A stretch of 64,000 bases of DNA from an uncultured Clostridium sp. (GCA_903789665.1 CAIFEX010000009.1:28700-92699), one strand, 5' to 3'. Positions 28,175 to 37,655 are shown, numbered from the stretch's first letter. Translations and numbers: made by a program. Notes: a model not told the origin generated them from the sequence alone.

Positions 28175-29281
28175 ATGAAAAAATTGAAGTTTGCCATTAT
28201 AGGGTGCGGCAGGATATCTTATAAGCACGTTGAGGCCCTGGCAGCTAATAGAGAAGAAGCGGTTCTAACTGCAGTGTGTGATATAATCTGTGAAAAGGCC
28301 GAAAAGAGAAAAAATGAATATGTTGATAAAGTGGGAAAAGATCATGTCCCGGCAGTCTATACCGACTATAAGAAAATGCTCAAAGAACAGGATATAGATG
28401 TAGTTACTGTAGCTACTGAAAGCGGATATCATCCCGAGATAGCCATCTACTGTATGAATAATAGGAAAAATGTTATCTGTGAAAAGCCCATGGCACTTTC
28501 AATACAGGACGCAGATGCGATGATAGTTGCGTCTGAAAAGAACCATGTGAAATTGTGCATATGCCATCAAAACAGGTTTAATAAACCGGTGCAACAGCTT
28601 AGATCGGCAGTAGAACAACATAGATTTGGCAGGCTTATAAATGGAACAGCCAGAATACTGTGGAACAGAAATATGGACTATTATCACCAGGCTTCCTGGC
28701 GTGGAACGTGGAAACTTGACGGGGGTACTTTGATGAACCAGTGTATACACAATATAGATTTGCTTCAGTGGATGATGGGTGGAGAAATTCAAAGTGTATA
28801 TGCACAGTGTGATACTTTTATAAGGGACATAGAGGCAGAGGACTTCGGGGCAATAATAATAAGGTTCAGAAATGGTTCCGTAGGAATAGTGGAAGGCAGT
28901 GCCTGTGTTTATCCAAAAAATTTGGAGGAAACTTTAAGCATATTTGGGGAAAAAGGTACCGTATGTATAGGTGGACTTGCTGTAAACAGGATAGAAACGT
29001 GGAAATTTGCCGATCACAGGAATATAGACGACGAAGTGCTGAAATCTCAAAAGGGAGATCCGGATACTGTATATGGCTTTGGACACATACCTCTTTTCAA
29101 AAATATGATAGATGCTGTGAATAATAATACAAAACCTCTTATAGATGGAAAAGAGGGAAAAAAGGGAATGTCTATTGTTTTGGCGGCTTATAAATCGAGA
29201 CTTACGGGCATGCCTGTTGAATTCCCAATAGGCGATTTTTCAACTCTGGATATGGCGGGAGTTAAAAAAATTAATAAATAG
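28175..29281 (+). CDS. Gfo/Idh/MocA family oxidoreductase (WlbA/WbpB-like)
   Basis: This is an NAD-dependent sugar dehydrogenase. The Rossmann start is KFAIIGCGRISYKHVEALAA. The conserved lysine appears in NVICEKPMALS, followed by CHQNRFNKP, and the catalytic His/Asp-type element is DGGTLMNQCIHNIDLLQWM. In the WbpA pathway WbpB/WlbA oxidises the C3 hydroxyl of UDP-GlcNAcA before transamination. Its place directly after the WbpA-like gene supports that role, but the family is broad. ATG at 28175 with AAGAGGTG is preferred over TTG 28157. Confidence 0.82.
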   Translation: MKKLKFAIIGCGRISYKHVEALAANREEAVLTAVCDIICEKAEKRKNEYVDKVGKDHVPAVYTDYKKMLKEQDIDVVTVATESGYHPEIAIYCMNNRKNVICEKPMALSIQDADAMIVASEKNHVKLCICHQNRFNKPVQQLRSAVEQHRFGRLINGTARILWNRNMDYYHQASWRGTWKLDGGTLMNQCIHNIDLLQWMMGGEIQSVYAQCDTFIRDIEAEDFGAIIIRFRNGSVGIVEGSACVYPKNLEETLSIFGEKGTVCIGGLAVNRIETWKFADHRNIDDEVLKSQKGDPDTVYGFGHIPLFKNMIDAVNNNTKPLIDGKEGKKGMSIVLAAYKSRLTGMPVEFPIGDFSTLDMAGVKKINK

Positions 29282-29353
29282 TAATTTGGAGTTGAGAATG
29301 AATGGATCAGTTTCATTCTCAATTCTTAAATATATGAAGGTAGGAGAGTTAAT

Positions 29354-30100
29354 ATGTGTGAGAGATATATATCTAATACTGCAGAAGTTGGCAATAATGT
29401 AACTATCGGGAAATTTACAGTCTTGGAGGATGGAGTCGTACTTGGAAACAACTGCATTATAGGTCATAATGTAGTGATTCACAAAGGCTGCATTATAGGA
29501 AATAATGTGAGAATTGACGATAATACCGTTATAGGTAAGGAACCTATGAGATCTGTAAACAGTATATTTAAGGATGACAAAAAGTTTGAACCCACAGTGC
29601 TGAAAGATGGATGCCTTATAGGGGCGGGAACTGTAATTTACTGTGGATGCACCATAGGTGAAAATGTACTTATTGCAGATCTTGCAACTGTAAGGGAAGA
29701 TGTGACTATAGGCGACAGAACTATAATAGGCAGAGGAACTGCTGTGGAGAATTTCTGTAAGGTCGGCTCAAACTGCAAGATTGAAACAAATGTATATATT
29801 ACAGCTTATTCTGAGATTGAGGACAATGTATTCATTGCACCTGGTGTTGTAACTTCAAATGATAATTTTGCAGCCAGATCTAAAGAGAGATATAAGCATT
29901 TTAAGGGAGTAACTGTTAAAAAAGGCGGCAGGATAGGTGTACAGGCAACTGTACTTCCAGGAAAGGTTATAGGGGAAGACGGTTTTGCCGCAGCAGGAAG
30001 TGTGGTTACAAAAGATGTGGAAAAAGCTGTCATAGTTGCAGGAAATCCAGCTGTAAAATTCAGAAATGTTCCTGAAGACCAGCTTCTAAAAAATCAATAA
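29354..30100 (+). CDS. Left-handed beta-helix acyltransferase (WbpD-like N-acetyltransferase)
   Basis: The protein is almost entirely hexapeptide repeats (VTIGKFTVLEDGVVLGNN, then CTIGENVLIADLATVREDV) ending in VLPGKVIGEDGFAAAGSVVTKDV and VAGNPAVKFRNVP, typical of acetyl-CoA-dependent sugar acetyltransferases. WbpD acetylates the 3-amino group of UDP-GlcNAc(3N)A. At 248 aa it is longer than WbpD (about 190 aa) because of extra N-terminal coils, so a different acyl acceptor is possible. ATG at 29354 follows AGGAG. Confidence 0.82.
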   Translation: MCERYISNTAEVGNNVTIGKFTVLEDGVVLGNNCIIGHNVVIHKGCIIGNNVRIDDNTVIGKEPMRSVNSIFKDDKKFEPTVLKDGCLIGAGTVIYCGCTIGENVLIADLATVREDVTIGDRTIIGRGTAVENFCKVGSNCKIETNVYITAYSEIEDNVFIAPGVVTSNDNFAARSKERYKHFKGVTVKKGGRIGVQATVLPGKVIGEDGFAAAGSVVTKDVEKAVIVAGNPAVKFRNVPEDQLLKNQ

Positions 30101-30122
30101 TAAATTTTACAGGAGGATACAC

Positions 30123-31175
30123 ATGAAGATATTAACAGTTGTGGGAGCGAGACCTCAATTTATTAAGGCTGCTGCTGTTTCCAGAGTAATAAGAAAACAT
30201 CATCGTGAAGTGCTGGTGCATACGGGACAGCATTATGACAGGAATATGTCTAAGGTGTTTTTTGAAGAACTGAATATACCTGAGCCTGATTATAATTTGG
30301 GCGTTGGTTCGGGAAGTCATGGAAGGCAGACCGGGACCATGCTCATAAAACTTGAGGAAGTATATGAAAAAGAGAAACCTGATCTTGTACTTGTTTATGG
30401 TGATACCAATTCAACTCTTGCAGGGGCACTGTGTGCCAGTAAATTATTGATTCCAGTAGCACATGTGGAAGCTGGGCTTAGAAGTTTTAATATGGAAATG
30501 CCGGAGGAACAGAACAGAGTTCTTACAGACCACATTTCAAATATTTTATTTGTGCCGACAAAATCAGCGGAAAAAAACTTAAAGGGCGAGGGAATAAAAA
30601 AGGGTATCTACAATGTGGGAGATGTTATGTTTGATGCTATCTTGGATTTTAAAAAGCTGGCTGAAAATAGAAGCGAAATTATAAGAGATCTGCACTTAGA
30701 GGGCAGGGAATACGTACTTGCTACAATACACAGGGCCGAAAATACAAATCATATAAAAAGACTCGGTGATATAGTCAGTGCATTAAATGAATGCGGAAGA
30801 ACAATAGTACTTCCCCTCCATCCCAGGACTAAGAAATATATGTCCGACTATGGGCTTAAATTCAATAAAAATGTGAAGGTGACAGATCCTGTAGGATATC
30901 TCGAGATGATAAATTTGGAGATGAACTCTCAAAAAATAGTTACGGACAGCGGTGGAGTTCAAAAAGAAGCTTTCTTTATGAAAAAACCCTGCATAACTTT
31001 AAGAGATGAAACGGAATGGGTTGAAACAGTCGAGAATGGTTGGAATAAAATAGTGGGAACTGACAGGAAAAAAATATTGGATGCTATATTGAACTTTACA
31101 CCTTCAAAAAAGCAGGAAAATATATTTGGAGATGGAAAAGCTTCAGTGAAGATTATGAAGGTACTTGATAGGTAG
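30123..31175 (+). CDS. wecB: UDP-N-acetylglucosamine 2-epimerase (non-hydrolysing; WecB/WbpI family)
   Basis: The enzyme inverts C2 of UDP-GlcNAc, or of its diacetamido uronic acid derivative, to the manno form. Motifs are VVGARPQFIKAAAVSRV, HTGQHYDRNMSKVFFEEL, VYGDTNSTLAGALCASKL, HVEAGLRSFNMEMPEEQNR, TIHRAENT and VTDSGGVQKEAFF. The 350-aa length is normal. ATG at 30123 follows AGGAGG. In context it is probably the WbpI-type last step yielding a ManNAc(3NAc)A-type donor, or it supplies ManNAc for the WecG/TagA-like transferase at 36900. Confidence 0.92.
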   Translation: MKILTVVGARPQFIKAAAVSRVIRKHHREVLVHTGQHYDRNMSKVFFEELNIPEPDYNLGVGSGSHGRQTGTMLIKLEEVYEKEKPDLVLVYGDTNSTLAGALCASKLLIPVAHVEAGLRSFNMEMPEEQNRVLTDHISNILFVPTKSAEKNLKGEGIKKGIYNVGDVMFDAILDFKKLAENRSEIIRDLHLEGREYVLATIHRAENTNHIKRLGDIVSALNECGRTIVLPLHPRTKKYMSDYGLKFNKNVKVTDPVGYLEMINLEMNSQKIVTDSGGVQKEAFFMKKPCITLRDETEWVETVENGWNKIVGTDRKKILDAILNFTPSKKQENIFGDGKASVKIMKVLDR

Positions 31176-31206
31176 CGTCAGGAAGGGTTGAAATGGAGGT
31201 GGGAGC

Positions 31207-32454
31207 TTGATTTTGGATAGAGTCTTATATCTGCTTGTATGCGCTTATGTGTTGACACTGCCTGTATTGCCGGATGGTATAAAAATACACGGCATTACTT
31301 TTAGTGACTGTATGCTGGCAGTTATTTTACTGCTTTATATGTTGAAAATTATCGGAACGAAGAAATCAAGACATAGATTTTTAATTGGAATAGGGGATTT
31401 TTTCAAGAATTATTTGACTGTATTCATGAGTGTATTTGCAGTTATGATGCTTGTCTCGGTAAGTTATGCTGTGGAAAAAAAGCTTGCTGTCGGTGAAAGC
31501 CTTAGATTTATATCGTATATTGCATTGTTTTTTATGATTAAATATGAGTGGAACAGGAGAGAACTTTTAAATGGAATACTGTGTTCTTACATAGGTTCTG
31601 TAATTATAGTAAGTTTATATGGGATGTATCAGTATTTTACGGGTTTTGGGCTAAGCAACCAATTTAAAAATTATGGATATGCAAAATTTAAAATAACGGC
31701 AAACATGAATAATCCAAATAACCTGGCAGCATTTCTAATAATTGGGATTTTTCCCGTGATTATGTTGTTTATATATGAGCGGAAAAAGATAAGAAAATAT
31801 TTCTTTTTAATTCTGGCGATTGTGATGTTTTCAGATTTGATCTTTACAGGATCGAGAAATGCCATTGTTGGAACTGCAGTTGGACTGGTAACTCTTGTTG
31901 TTTTATATAGTTTTAAATTTATCCTGCCGCTTTTGACAGCAGCAGTGATATCGATGCTGCTGCCGGAATTGAGGGCCAGAATCGTGGCAATAGGTGATCC
32001 TGTCCAAAATCAATCCAGAATCTATCTATGGAAAATTGCGGGAAAAATGATAAAGGATCATCCTGTATTTGGTGTAGGAAATGGAAACTATGTAAGCTTA
32101 TACGATAAATATGTAAGTATATATCCGCAGTATAAATTTTATGGATACAGCAGATGGCCCAGTCACAATTCCTATCTGAAGGTGGAAAGTGAACTTGGAA
32201 TTATAGGAGGTATATCTTTTGCCGGTATTATCATATCTTCACTCATAGGAGTTAGAAATTTTGTCAAAAGCACAAAAAATAAATTTTACAGGTATTTTTA
32301 TACAGGCTTTTTTGCGTCAATGGTGGCCTTTTATATAATGAATTTGGTTGACAATTTATTTTTTGTACCTAAGACCACTACATATTTCTGGGTTATTTTG
32401 GCAATATCTCAATCTATGATGTATAGGGAAAGACATAAAAGTATATTTTTTTAA
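31207..32454 (+). CDS. O-antigen ligase/polymerase family membrane protein (Wzy_C)
   Basis: This 415-aa polytopic protein has about ten to twelve hydrophobic segments. The large extracytoplasmic loop carries the Wzy_C/WaaL signature: the region DHPVFGVGNGNYVSLY and then WPSHNSYLKVESELGIIGG, with the conserved His. These proteins either polymerise repeat units or ligate glycans to an acceptor. TTG at 31207 follows GGAGGTG. A different Wzy-like protein lies at 21595, so the locus encodes two such activities. Confidence 0.85.
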   Translation: MILDRVLYLLVCAYVLTLPVLPDGIKIHGITFSDCMLAVILLLYMLKIIGTKKSRHRFLIGIGDFFKNYLTVFMSVFAVMMLVSVSYAVEKKLAVGESLRFISYIALFFMIKYEWNRRELLNGILCSYIGSVIIVSLYGMYQYFTGFGLSNQFKNYGYAKFKITANMNNPNNLAAFLIIGIFPVIMLFIYERKKIRKYFFLILAIVMFSDLIFTGSRNAIVGTAVGLVTLVVLYSFKFILPLLTAAVISMLLPELRARIVAIGDPVQNQSRIYLWKIAGKMIKDHPVFGVGNGNYVSLYDKYVSIYPQYKFYGYSRWPSHNSYLKVESELGIIGGISFAGIIISSLIGVRNFVKSTKNKFYRYFYTGFFASMVAFYIMNLVDNLFFVPKTTTYFWVILAISQSMMYRERHKSIFF

Positions 32455-32480
32455 ATATCTTCTGATTGAAGGTGGAAGCT

Positions 32481-33584
32481 ATGAAAGTATTACAAATTAT
32501 ATCTGGGAATGATACGGGCGGCGGCGGAAATCATGTTTTGAATCTGAGCTTTTATTCGAGACGCATGTTTGACTGCACCTTAGGTACTATAGGTGGAGGA
32601 GGACTTTATGAGAGAAGTAAAAGACTTGGTGTGAATACGGTGAAATTCAAGAGAAGCATTACTTATGACAGTTTTATATTGAAATATATAGAGGAGAATA
32701 AGATTGATATTGTAAATTTCCACGGTGCCAGAGCCTTTTTTGTGCATTACTTCCTAAAAAACAAAATAAATATACCTGCGGTTGCCACAGTACATAGTGA
32801 TTTCAGAAAAGATTTTTTAAACAGTAAAATTAAATATAAGATTTTTACACCTTTAAGCAAAGCTGGTTTGAAGAGTTTTGGCAACTATATATGTGTATCC
32901 GACTATATAAAAGATATTCTAGATGAAGAAAATTTCAGGGGGAAAAAATTTAGGGTCAGCAATGGAATTGCCGGCGATGGGATAGTTCTGAAAAAAGATA
33001 GGAATGGTATAAGGAAAAAATATAATATATCCGATAGGGATTTTGTATATGTAAATGTGGCTAGGATGCACCCTGTAAAAAATCAAATGTCGCTTGTGGA
33101 GGCATTTGGAATTGTCAGAGATAAAGTAAAAAACGTAAAGCTCATTATAGTTGGAGATGGTTCGGAAGAGCTTAAACTGAGGAATTTGATTGTAGATCTG
33201 GCACTGCAGGAAGATGTGATACTTGCAGGATACAGTGAGAATGCCATAGATTTTATGAATGCGGGAGATGTAGGCATATTGACGTCATTTAGCGAAGGCG
33301 GGGCACCTCCTATGGTACTGCTTGAAAGTGCTGCTGTAAAAAAGCCTTTTATAGCTCCCAGAGTCGGTGACATGGATACAATTTTAGATGACGATTCCAT
33401 ATTTTTAGTAGATCCGAATTCTGTAGAAGACATAAGTAATAAAATGAAATTGGCTTTTGACAGAAGAGAATACATGCAGGGTATGGGAGAAAGATTGTAT
33501 GATATCTGCAAAAAAAAATTTTCAATGAATAATTTTTGCAGACAGTACAATGATATATACAGCAGGATACTTTCCCAAGAATAG
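32481..33584 (+). CDS. Family 4 glycosyltransferase
   Basis: This GT-B enzyme has the N-terminal glycine-rich loop VLQIISGNDTGGGGNHVLNL. The middle contains DIVNFHGARAFF, and the donor domain VYVNVARMHPVKNQMSLVEAF, LIIVGDGSEELKL and GILTSFSEGGAPPMVLLESA, which supplies the E-x7-E-like pair. ATG at 32481 follows GGTGGA; the earlier TTG 32466 is unlikely. It is the only clear repeat-unit GT4 of the second half of the locus. Confidence 0.9.
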   Translation: MKVLQIISGNDTGGGGNHVLNLSFYSRRMFDCTLGTIGGGGLYERSKRLGVNTVKFKRSITYDSFILKYIEENKIDIVNFHGARAFFVHYFLKNKINIPAVATVHSDFRKDFLNSKIKYKIFTPLSKAGLKSFGNYICVSDYIKDILDEENFRGKKFRVSNGIAGDGIVLKKDRNGIRKKYNISDRDFVYVNVARMHPVKNQMSLVEAFGIVRDKVKNVKLIIVGDGSEELKLRNLIVDLALQEDVILAGYSENAIDFMNAGDVGILTSFSEGGAPPMVLLESAAVKKPFIAPRVGDMDTILDDDSIFLVDPNSVEDISNKMKLAFDRREYMQGMGERLYDICKKKFSMNNFCRQYNDIYSRILSQE

Positions 33585-33599
33585 TTGGAAGTGGATAAG

Positions 33600-35150
33600 A
33601 TGGCAGGAAAAAAAGTGATAAAAAGTTCCATTATAGTAATGCTCCTCATAATAGGGGGTAAAATTTTAGCATTAGTGAGAGATGCGCTTATAGCGGACAA
33701 ATTTGGTGCAACTTATATAACTGACATATATAATTTTTCATTGGGATTCGTTTATCTTTTAACTACTATAAGCTATGGACTTACTACAACTTTCATACCG
33801 CTTAATTCGGAACATATTGAACACAGCAGCAGCAGGAAGAGGAATAGGTTTGTGAACAACATTATAAATCTTTCCACCTTTTTTACAATTATAATTACAG
33901 CTTTGCTTATTATATTTTCAAAACAGATAATATATGTATTCGGACATGGATTTACTGCAAATGTAAATATATATAGCCAGGCGGTTGAAATAATCAGAAT
34001 AATGCTGTTGTCCCTTGTATTTGTCACTTTGCAGAGTGTAGTTACAGGAGTGCTTCAGTCTCACAAAAAATTTTATGAACCTGCAGCCATGGCACTGTCT
34101 TCTAATTTGGTCTATATAGTTTATTTGGTATTTTTAACGTCCAAATATGGGATAAAAGGTTTTGCCGTAGCTACTGTAATTGGATTTTTCGTTCAATTTG
34201 CCATAAATGTTCCAAGGTACAGGAAACTTGGGTACAGGTATAAGTTTGTCATGGATATAAAGGACAAAGATGCCCGTTCCATGTTTAAACTGATGGTACC
34301 TATAATTATAAGTACCTCAGTTGTGCAGTTGAATTTGTTTATAAACAGGTCTTTTGCAAACAATATATATTTTGGAGCTGTTACGGTACTGGATTACTCC
34401 AACAAGATAAATACCCTGGCTTATGAAGTATTTGCCATAGGAATTGCCATGATCGTATATCCAACTCTTTCGGAGCTGGCAGCAAAGAGAAATATTTTAG
34501 AGTATAAGAAGGCCCTGGTCAATTCTATAAATATAATAATGATAATCATGATACCTGCGGCAATTGCCATAGGGGTATTGAGACATCCTCTTGTAAATTT
34601 GATCTTTAGACGGGGAGCTTTTAATCTTACAGCTTCAAATTTGACTTCCAGTGCACTTTTATTCTACTGTCCTGCAATGATTGCCTATGGGGTCAGGGAT
34701 ATATTGAATAAAGCTTTTTATTCCATTAAAGATGCAAGGACCCCTATGGTAAACAGTTTTATAGGGATAATTGTAAATATAATTATAAATTTTATTCTTG
34801 TAAAATATATGAAAGTTTCCGGGTTGACTTTGGCTACTACGATTTCTACGATTATAACCACAGTACTCATGATGACGAGTTTAAATAAAAAGTTAAACGG
34901 AATGAATATGAAAAAAATTTTTTCCGGATTTTTAAAGATAAGTTTTTCCTCTGCGATTATGGGTATATTTATATACATTGTAAATTATGTCTGTATGAAT
35001 GAGATTTCTTCTTTTATGATGGGCAGTATTTTATCCATTTTTATATCTTTTTTCGCAGGAAGTATAATTTACTTTGTATGTCTTCATTTTACCAAGATTG
35101 AAGAATATGAATATATACTTAAGGCAGTCAGGAACAAAATTGAAGTGTAA
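33600..35150 (+). CDS. MurJ/MviN family flippase (copy 2)
   Basis: This is a second lipid-linked oligosaccharide flippase of the MOP superfamily, 516 aa and about 14 helices. The N-terminal segment IIGGKILALVRDALIADKFGAT and the middle AYGVRDILNKAFYSIKDARTPM correspond to the same elements in the copy at 23967. The two proteins are clearly diverged and therefore not a recent tandem duplication. ATG at 33600 is preferred over TTG 33585. It probably exports the repeat unit assembled by the second half of the locus. Confidence 0.88.
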   Translation: MAGKKVIKSSIIVMLLIIGGKILALVRDALIADKFGATYITDIYNFSLGFVYLLTTISYGLTTTFIPLNSEHIEHSSSRKRNRFVNNIINLSTFFTIIITALLIIFSKQIIYVFGHGFTANVNIYSQAVEIIRIMLLSLVFVTLQSVVTGVLQSHKKFYEPAAMALSSNLVYIVYLVFLTSKYGIKGFAVATVIGFFVQFAINVPRYRKLGYRYKFVMDIKDKDARSMFKLMVPIIISTSVVQLNLFINRSFANNIYFGAVTVLDYSNKINTLAYEVFAIGIAMIVYPTLSELAAKRNILEYKKALVNSINIIMIIMIPAAIAIGVLRHPLVNLIFRRGAFNLTASNLTSSALLFYCPAMIAYGVRDILNKAFYSIKDARTPMVNSFIGIIVNIIINFILVKYMKVSGLTLATTISTIITTVLMMTSLNKKLNGMNMKKIFSGFLKISFSSAIMGIFIYIVNYVCMNEISSFMMGSILSIFISFFAGSIIYFVCLHFTKIEEYEYILKAVRNKIEV

Positions 35151-35180
35151 AAAATGCAGTTTGTATTTTGATGGAAGAGG

Positions 35181-36188
35181 GTGGCAGGCATAATAAAAAA
35201 GCGTATTTTAGGCATGGATGTAATAAGAGCTCTTTCGATAATTGCAGTTATATCACTGCATGTTTCGGCAACCGTACTATACAGATGCAGGCCATATTCT
35301 TCCACTTACAATACATCGTTTATAGTAAACCAACTCTCCAGGTTTTGTGTACCTGCCTTTATAGTTATCTCAGGAATGGGGCTTACTGTAAATTATAGAG
35401 AAGGAGAAAGCTATTCTGAATTTATAATGAAGAGGTTTTTTAGAGTAGTTCCGCAGTACATAGTGTGGTGTGTTCTTTATATATTGATAATAACCAGGAA
35501 TTTTAACATAGTGGAGGATATCAACGATATAATTTATGGGAATGTATTTTATCATTTTTATTATGTACCTTTGATAATTGAATTTTATATAATATTTCCG
35601 TTCATATATAGATTTATGGGTAAAAGATGGTGGCTTTTGCTTAGCTTTGCGGTTACAATTTTTTTATTGGTGGATACATATTATTTTGGAAATATTTCCT
35701 CAAAGTATTGGTTTTGGGATAAGAAAAATTTGCTATACTGGATTTTTTATTTTTCCCTAGGTGGTTATATGGGCAAAAATATTGACAAAATCTCCAGTAA
35801 GCTTAATAGACATGCTTTTTCAATTTTTTTATTTTTTCTAATTTCGGTTTTTATAATTATATATGGATTTGTCTCCGGAAATCAATTTAACAAAAATGTG
35901 GATTATGCTACAACTTTTCAAAGACCTGCTGTACTTCTTTATTCTACGGCATTTATATTTTTCGTTTTTAGTTTTAGATTTAAAAAGGGGTTTGTTATGA
36001 AAATTGTAAGATATATATCGGATATGTCCTATGATATATATCTGGTTCAATCGGGCATACTGTATCTTTATACAGAATATTACATAGGCAGATATGTTCA
36101 CGCGGATAGTTTGAATTTTGAAGTAAGTGCTTTTTTGGTGACTGTCTTTGGATCTATTATTTTAAATAAATTAAAAAAAGTTTTATAA
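35181..36188 (+). CDS. Acyltransferase family 3 membrane protein (WecH-like)
   Basis: The N-terminal signature GMDVIRALSIIAVISLHVSA carries the conserved Arg and His of surface-polysaccharide O-acyltransferases. FCVPAFIVISGMGLTVNY follows, and about ten hydrophobic helices fill the 335 residues. The start is uncertain: GTG at 35181 sits directly against its only Shine-Dalgarno (GGAAGAGG), ATA at 35190 would have better spacing, and the next ATG (35214) would cut into the domain. It is the second acyltransferase of the locus. Confidence 0.85.
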   Translation: MAGIIKKRILGMDVIRALSIIAVISLHVSATVLYRCRPYSSTYNTSFIVNQLSRFCVPAFIVISGMGLTVNYREGESYSEFIMKRFFRVVPQYIVWCVLYILIITRNFNIVEDINDIIYGNVFYHFYYVPLIIEFYIIFPFIYRFMGKRWWLLLSFAVTIFLLVDTYYFGNISSKYWFWDKKNLLYWIFYFSLGGYMGKNIDKISSKLNRHAFSIFLFFLISVFIIIYGFVSGNQFNKNVDYATTFQRPAVLLYSTAFIFFVFSFRFKKGFVMKIVRYISDMSYDIYLVQSGILYLYTEYYIGRYVHADSLNFEVSAFLVTVFGSIILNKLKKVL

Positions 36189-36200
36189 CGGAAATATTTA

Positions 36201-36209
36201 TGGTATAAT
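36201..36209 (+). promoter_or_regulatory. Extended -10 promoter element before the phosphoglycosyltransferase
   Basis: TGG followed by a perfect TATAAT forms an extended -10 element, about 38 bases before the start codon of the next gene. No good -35 is visible. It could give independent expression of the priming enzyme and the WecG-like gene. Confidence 0.45.
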
Positions 36210-36246
36210 AAGTAAAATATAGGAGAGTAGGTGAATTTACTAGGTT

Positions 36247-36900
36247 ATGCAGGCACATGAAATAGAGATAAATGTTGAAAAAGATATAAAAAGCAAGGCA
36301 GTGCAGTTCTTTTTTAAAAGGGTATTTGACATTGTACTTTCTGCTGTGGGAATTGTATTATTGAGTGTGGTTTTTATCATACTTGCCATCTGGGTAAAGG
36401 TGAATTCAAAGGGACCTGCTATTTTTAAACAGGTGAGAGTCGGAAAAAACGGCAGGGAGTTTACAATATATAAGTTTAGAACAATGGTTGTGAATGCAGA
36501 AGAAAAACAAAAGCTTGATATCGATCCAGATAATTTAGAAAATTTTGTATTTCAGAGTAAGGATGACAGCAGGGTGACTAAATCCGGTGCTTTTTTGAGG
36601 AAAACAAGCTTGGATGAAATTCCACAGCTCTTCAATGTATTTTTGGGAAATATGAGTTTGGTGGGACCGAGGCCCGAGATACCTGATGTAGTTAAGCTGT
36701 ATCCAAAAGCCTACAGGCAGAGGCTTTTGGTCACTCCAGGAATAACAGGTCTTGCCCAGGTAAATGGCAGGGGAGAAATAGAACTTGGCAAAACTGTCCA
36801 TTATGATTTGACATATATAAAAAATTTTTCTATTCTTATGGATATCAAGATCCTGTTTAAAACGGTTTTTTCCGTATTTAAAAGCGAAGGTGCGTTTTAA
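36247..36900 (+). CDS. Priming phosphoglycosyltransferase (undecaprenyl-phosphate sugar transferase)
   Basis: This small monotopic PGT (217 aa, PglC/WcaJ C-terminal domain type) transfers a sugar-1-phosphate to undecaprenyl phosphate and starts repeat-unit synthesis. FFKRVFDIVLSAVGIVLLS is the reentrant membrane helix. FTIYKFRTMVVNAEE, DDSRVTKSGAFLRKTSLDEIPQ and LVGPRPEIPD contain the catalytic Asp-Glu and the Arg-rich phosphate-binding elements. It is the only such enzyme in the locus. Its stop codon overlaps the next start (TAATG), a sign of translational coupling. Confidence 0.93.
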   Translation: MQAHEIEINVEKDIKSKAVQFFFKRVFDIVLSAVGIVLLSVVFIILAIWVKVNSKGPAIFKQVRVGKNGREFTIYKFRTMVVNAEEKQKLDIDPDNLENFVFQSKDDSRVTKSGAFLRKTSLDEIPQLFNVFLGNMSLVGPRPEIPDVVKLYPKAYRQRLLVTPGITGLAQVNGRGEIELGKTVHYDLTYIKNFSILMDIKILFKTVFSVFKSEGAF

Positions 36901-37628
36901 TGTTTATTAGGCTTCTAAAATACAATGTGTTTAACGGAAGTAAATCAGAACTTATGAAATATATAAGTGAATTTTCAAAAGTAAATATAGTATCAGGCAA
37001 CCCGGAAGTGCTTTACAATGGACTTTACAATGATCTGCTGTTGAAAAATTTTACAAGTCCCAGTACTGTAATAATTCCGGATGGAATTGGCACCCTTTTG
37101 GCGTCTAGAATTGTGGGCAGACCTGTAAAGGAAAAAATAGCGGGCATTGAAGTGATGGAAGACATAGTGAAAAAATGTGAAAAAAAAGGCAAATCCATTT
37201 ATTTACTTGGTGCAAGACAGCAGGTTCTCGATAGGTGCAGAGAGAATTTGAAAAAAAAGTATCCCCTTTTGAATATATCTGGAAGTCACAACGGATATTT
37301 CGATTTAAATGATTGTGAAAACATACTTGAGGATATAAAATCCAGTAATCCCTATGCCATATTTGTAGCCATGGGGGCTCCAAAACAGGATATCTTTATA
37401 TCACAGAATATGGATAAACTTCCCTGCAGGATATTTATGGGTGTAGGAGGGAGTTTTGATGTATTTGCAAAAAAGGTAAAAAGGGCTCCAAAATGGATGA
37501 TAGCTCTAGGACTTGAATGGTTGTATAGAGTTATTAGAGAGCCCTCTAGAATAAAAAGACTGGTATTAATACCCAAATTTTTGTTAAAAGTCATAGACTT
37601 CAATAAAAGTCGATCTAAAACTGGTTGA
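36900..37628 (+). CDS. WecG/TagA/CpsF family glycosyltransferase
   Basis: This GT26 enzyme adds ManNAc or ManNAcA to the priming sugar on undecaprenyl pyrophosphate. The core motifs are VIIPDGIGTLLASRI, IYLLGARQQVLDRC, IFVAMGAPKQDIFIS and VGGSFDVFAKKVKRAPKWM, ending with LGLEWLYRVIREPSRIKR. The length of 242 aa is normal. Its donor fits the 2-epimerase and uronic acid genes upstream: it may use the UDP-ManNAc-derived sugar made by them. It is the last gene of the locus; the next gene is convergent. Confidence 0.93.
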   Translation: MFIRLLKYNVFNGSKSELMKYISEFSKVNIVSGNPEVLYNGLYNDLLLKNFTSPSTVIIPDGIGTLLASRIVGRPVKEKIAGIEVMEDIVKKCEKKGKSIYLLGARQQVLDRCRENLKKKYPLLNISGSHNGYFDLNDCENILEDIKSSNPYAIFVAMGAPKQDIFISQNMDKLPCRIFMGVGGSFDVFAKKVKRAPKWMIALGLEWLYRVIREPSRIKRLVLIPKFLLKVIDFNKSRSKTG

Positions 37629-37655
37629 TTTTTAATCAGACAGGATCATGCAGAA

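Noticed and set aside
35168..35398. ATG-initiated frame before and overlapping the second acyltransferase gene
   Set aside because: It is out of frame with the recognisable AT3 domain and its translation resembles no protein. It only complicates the start choice at 35181.
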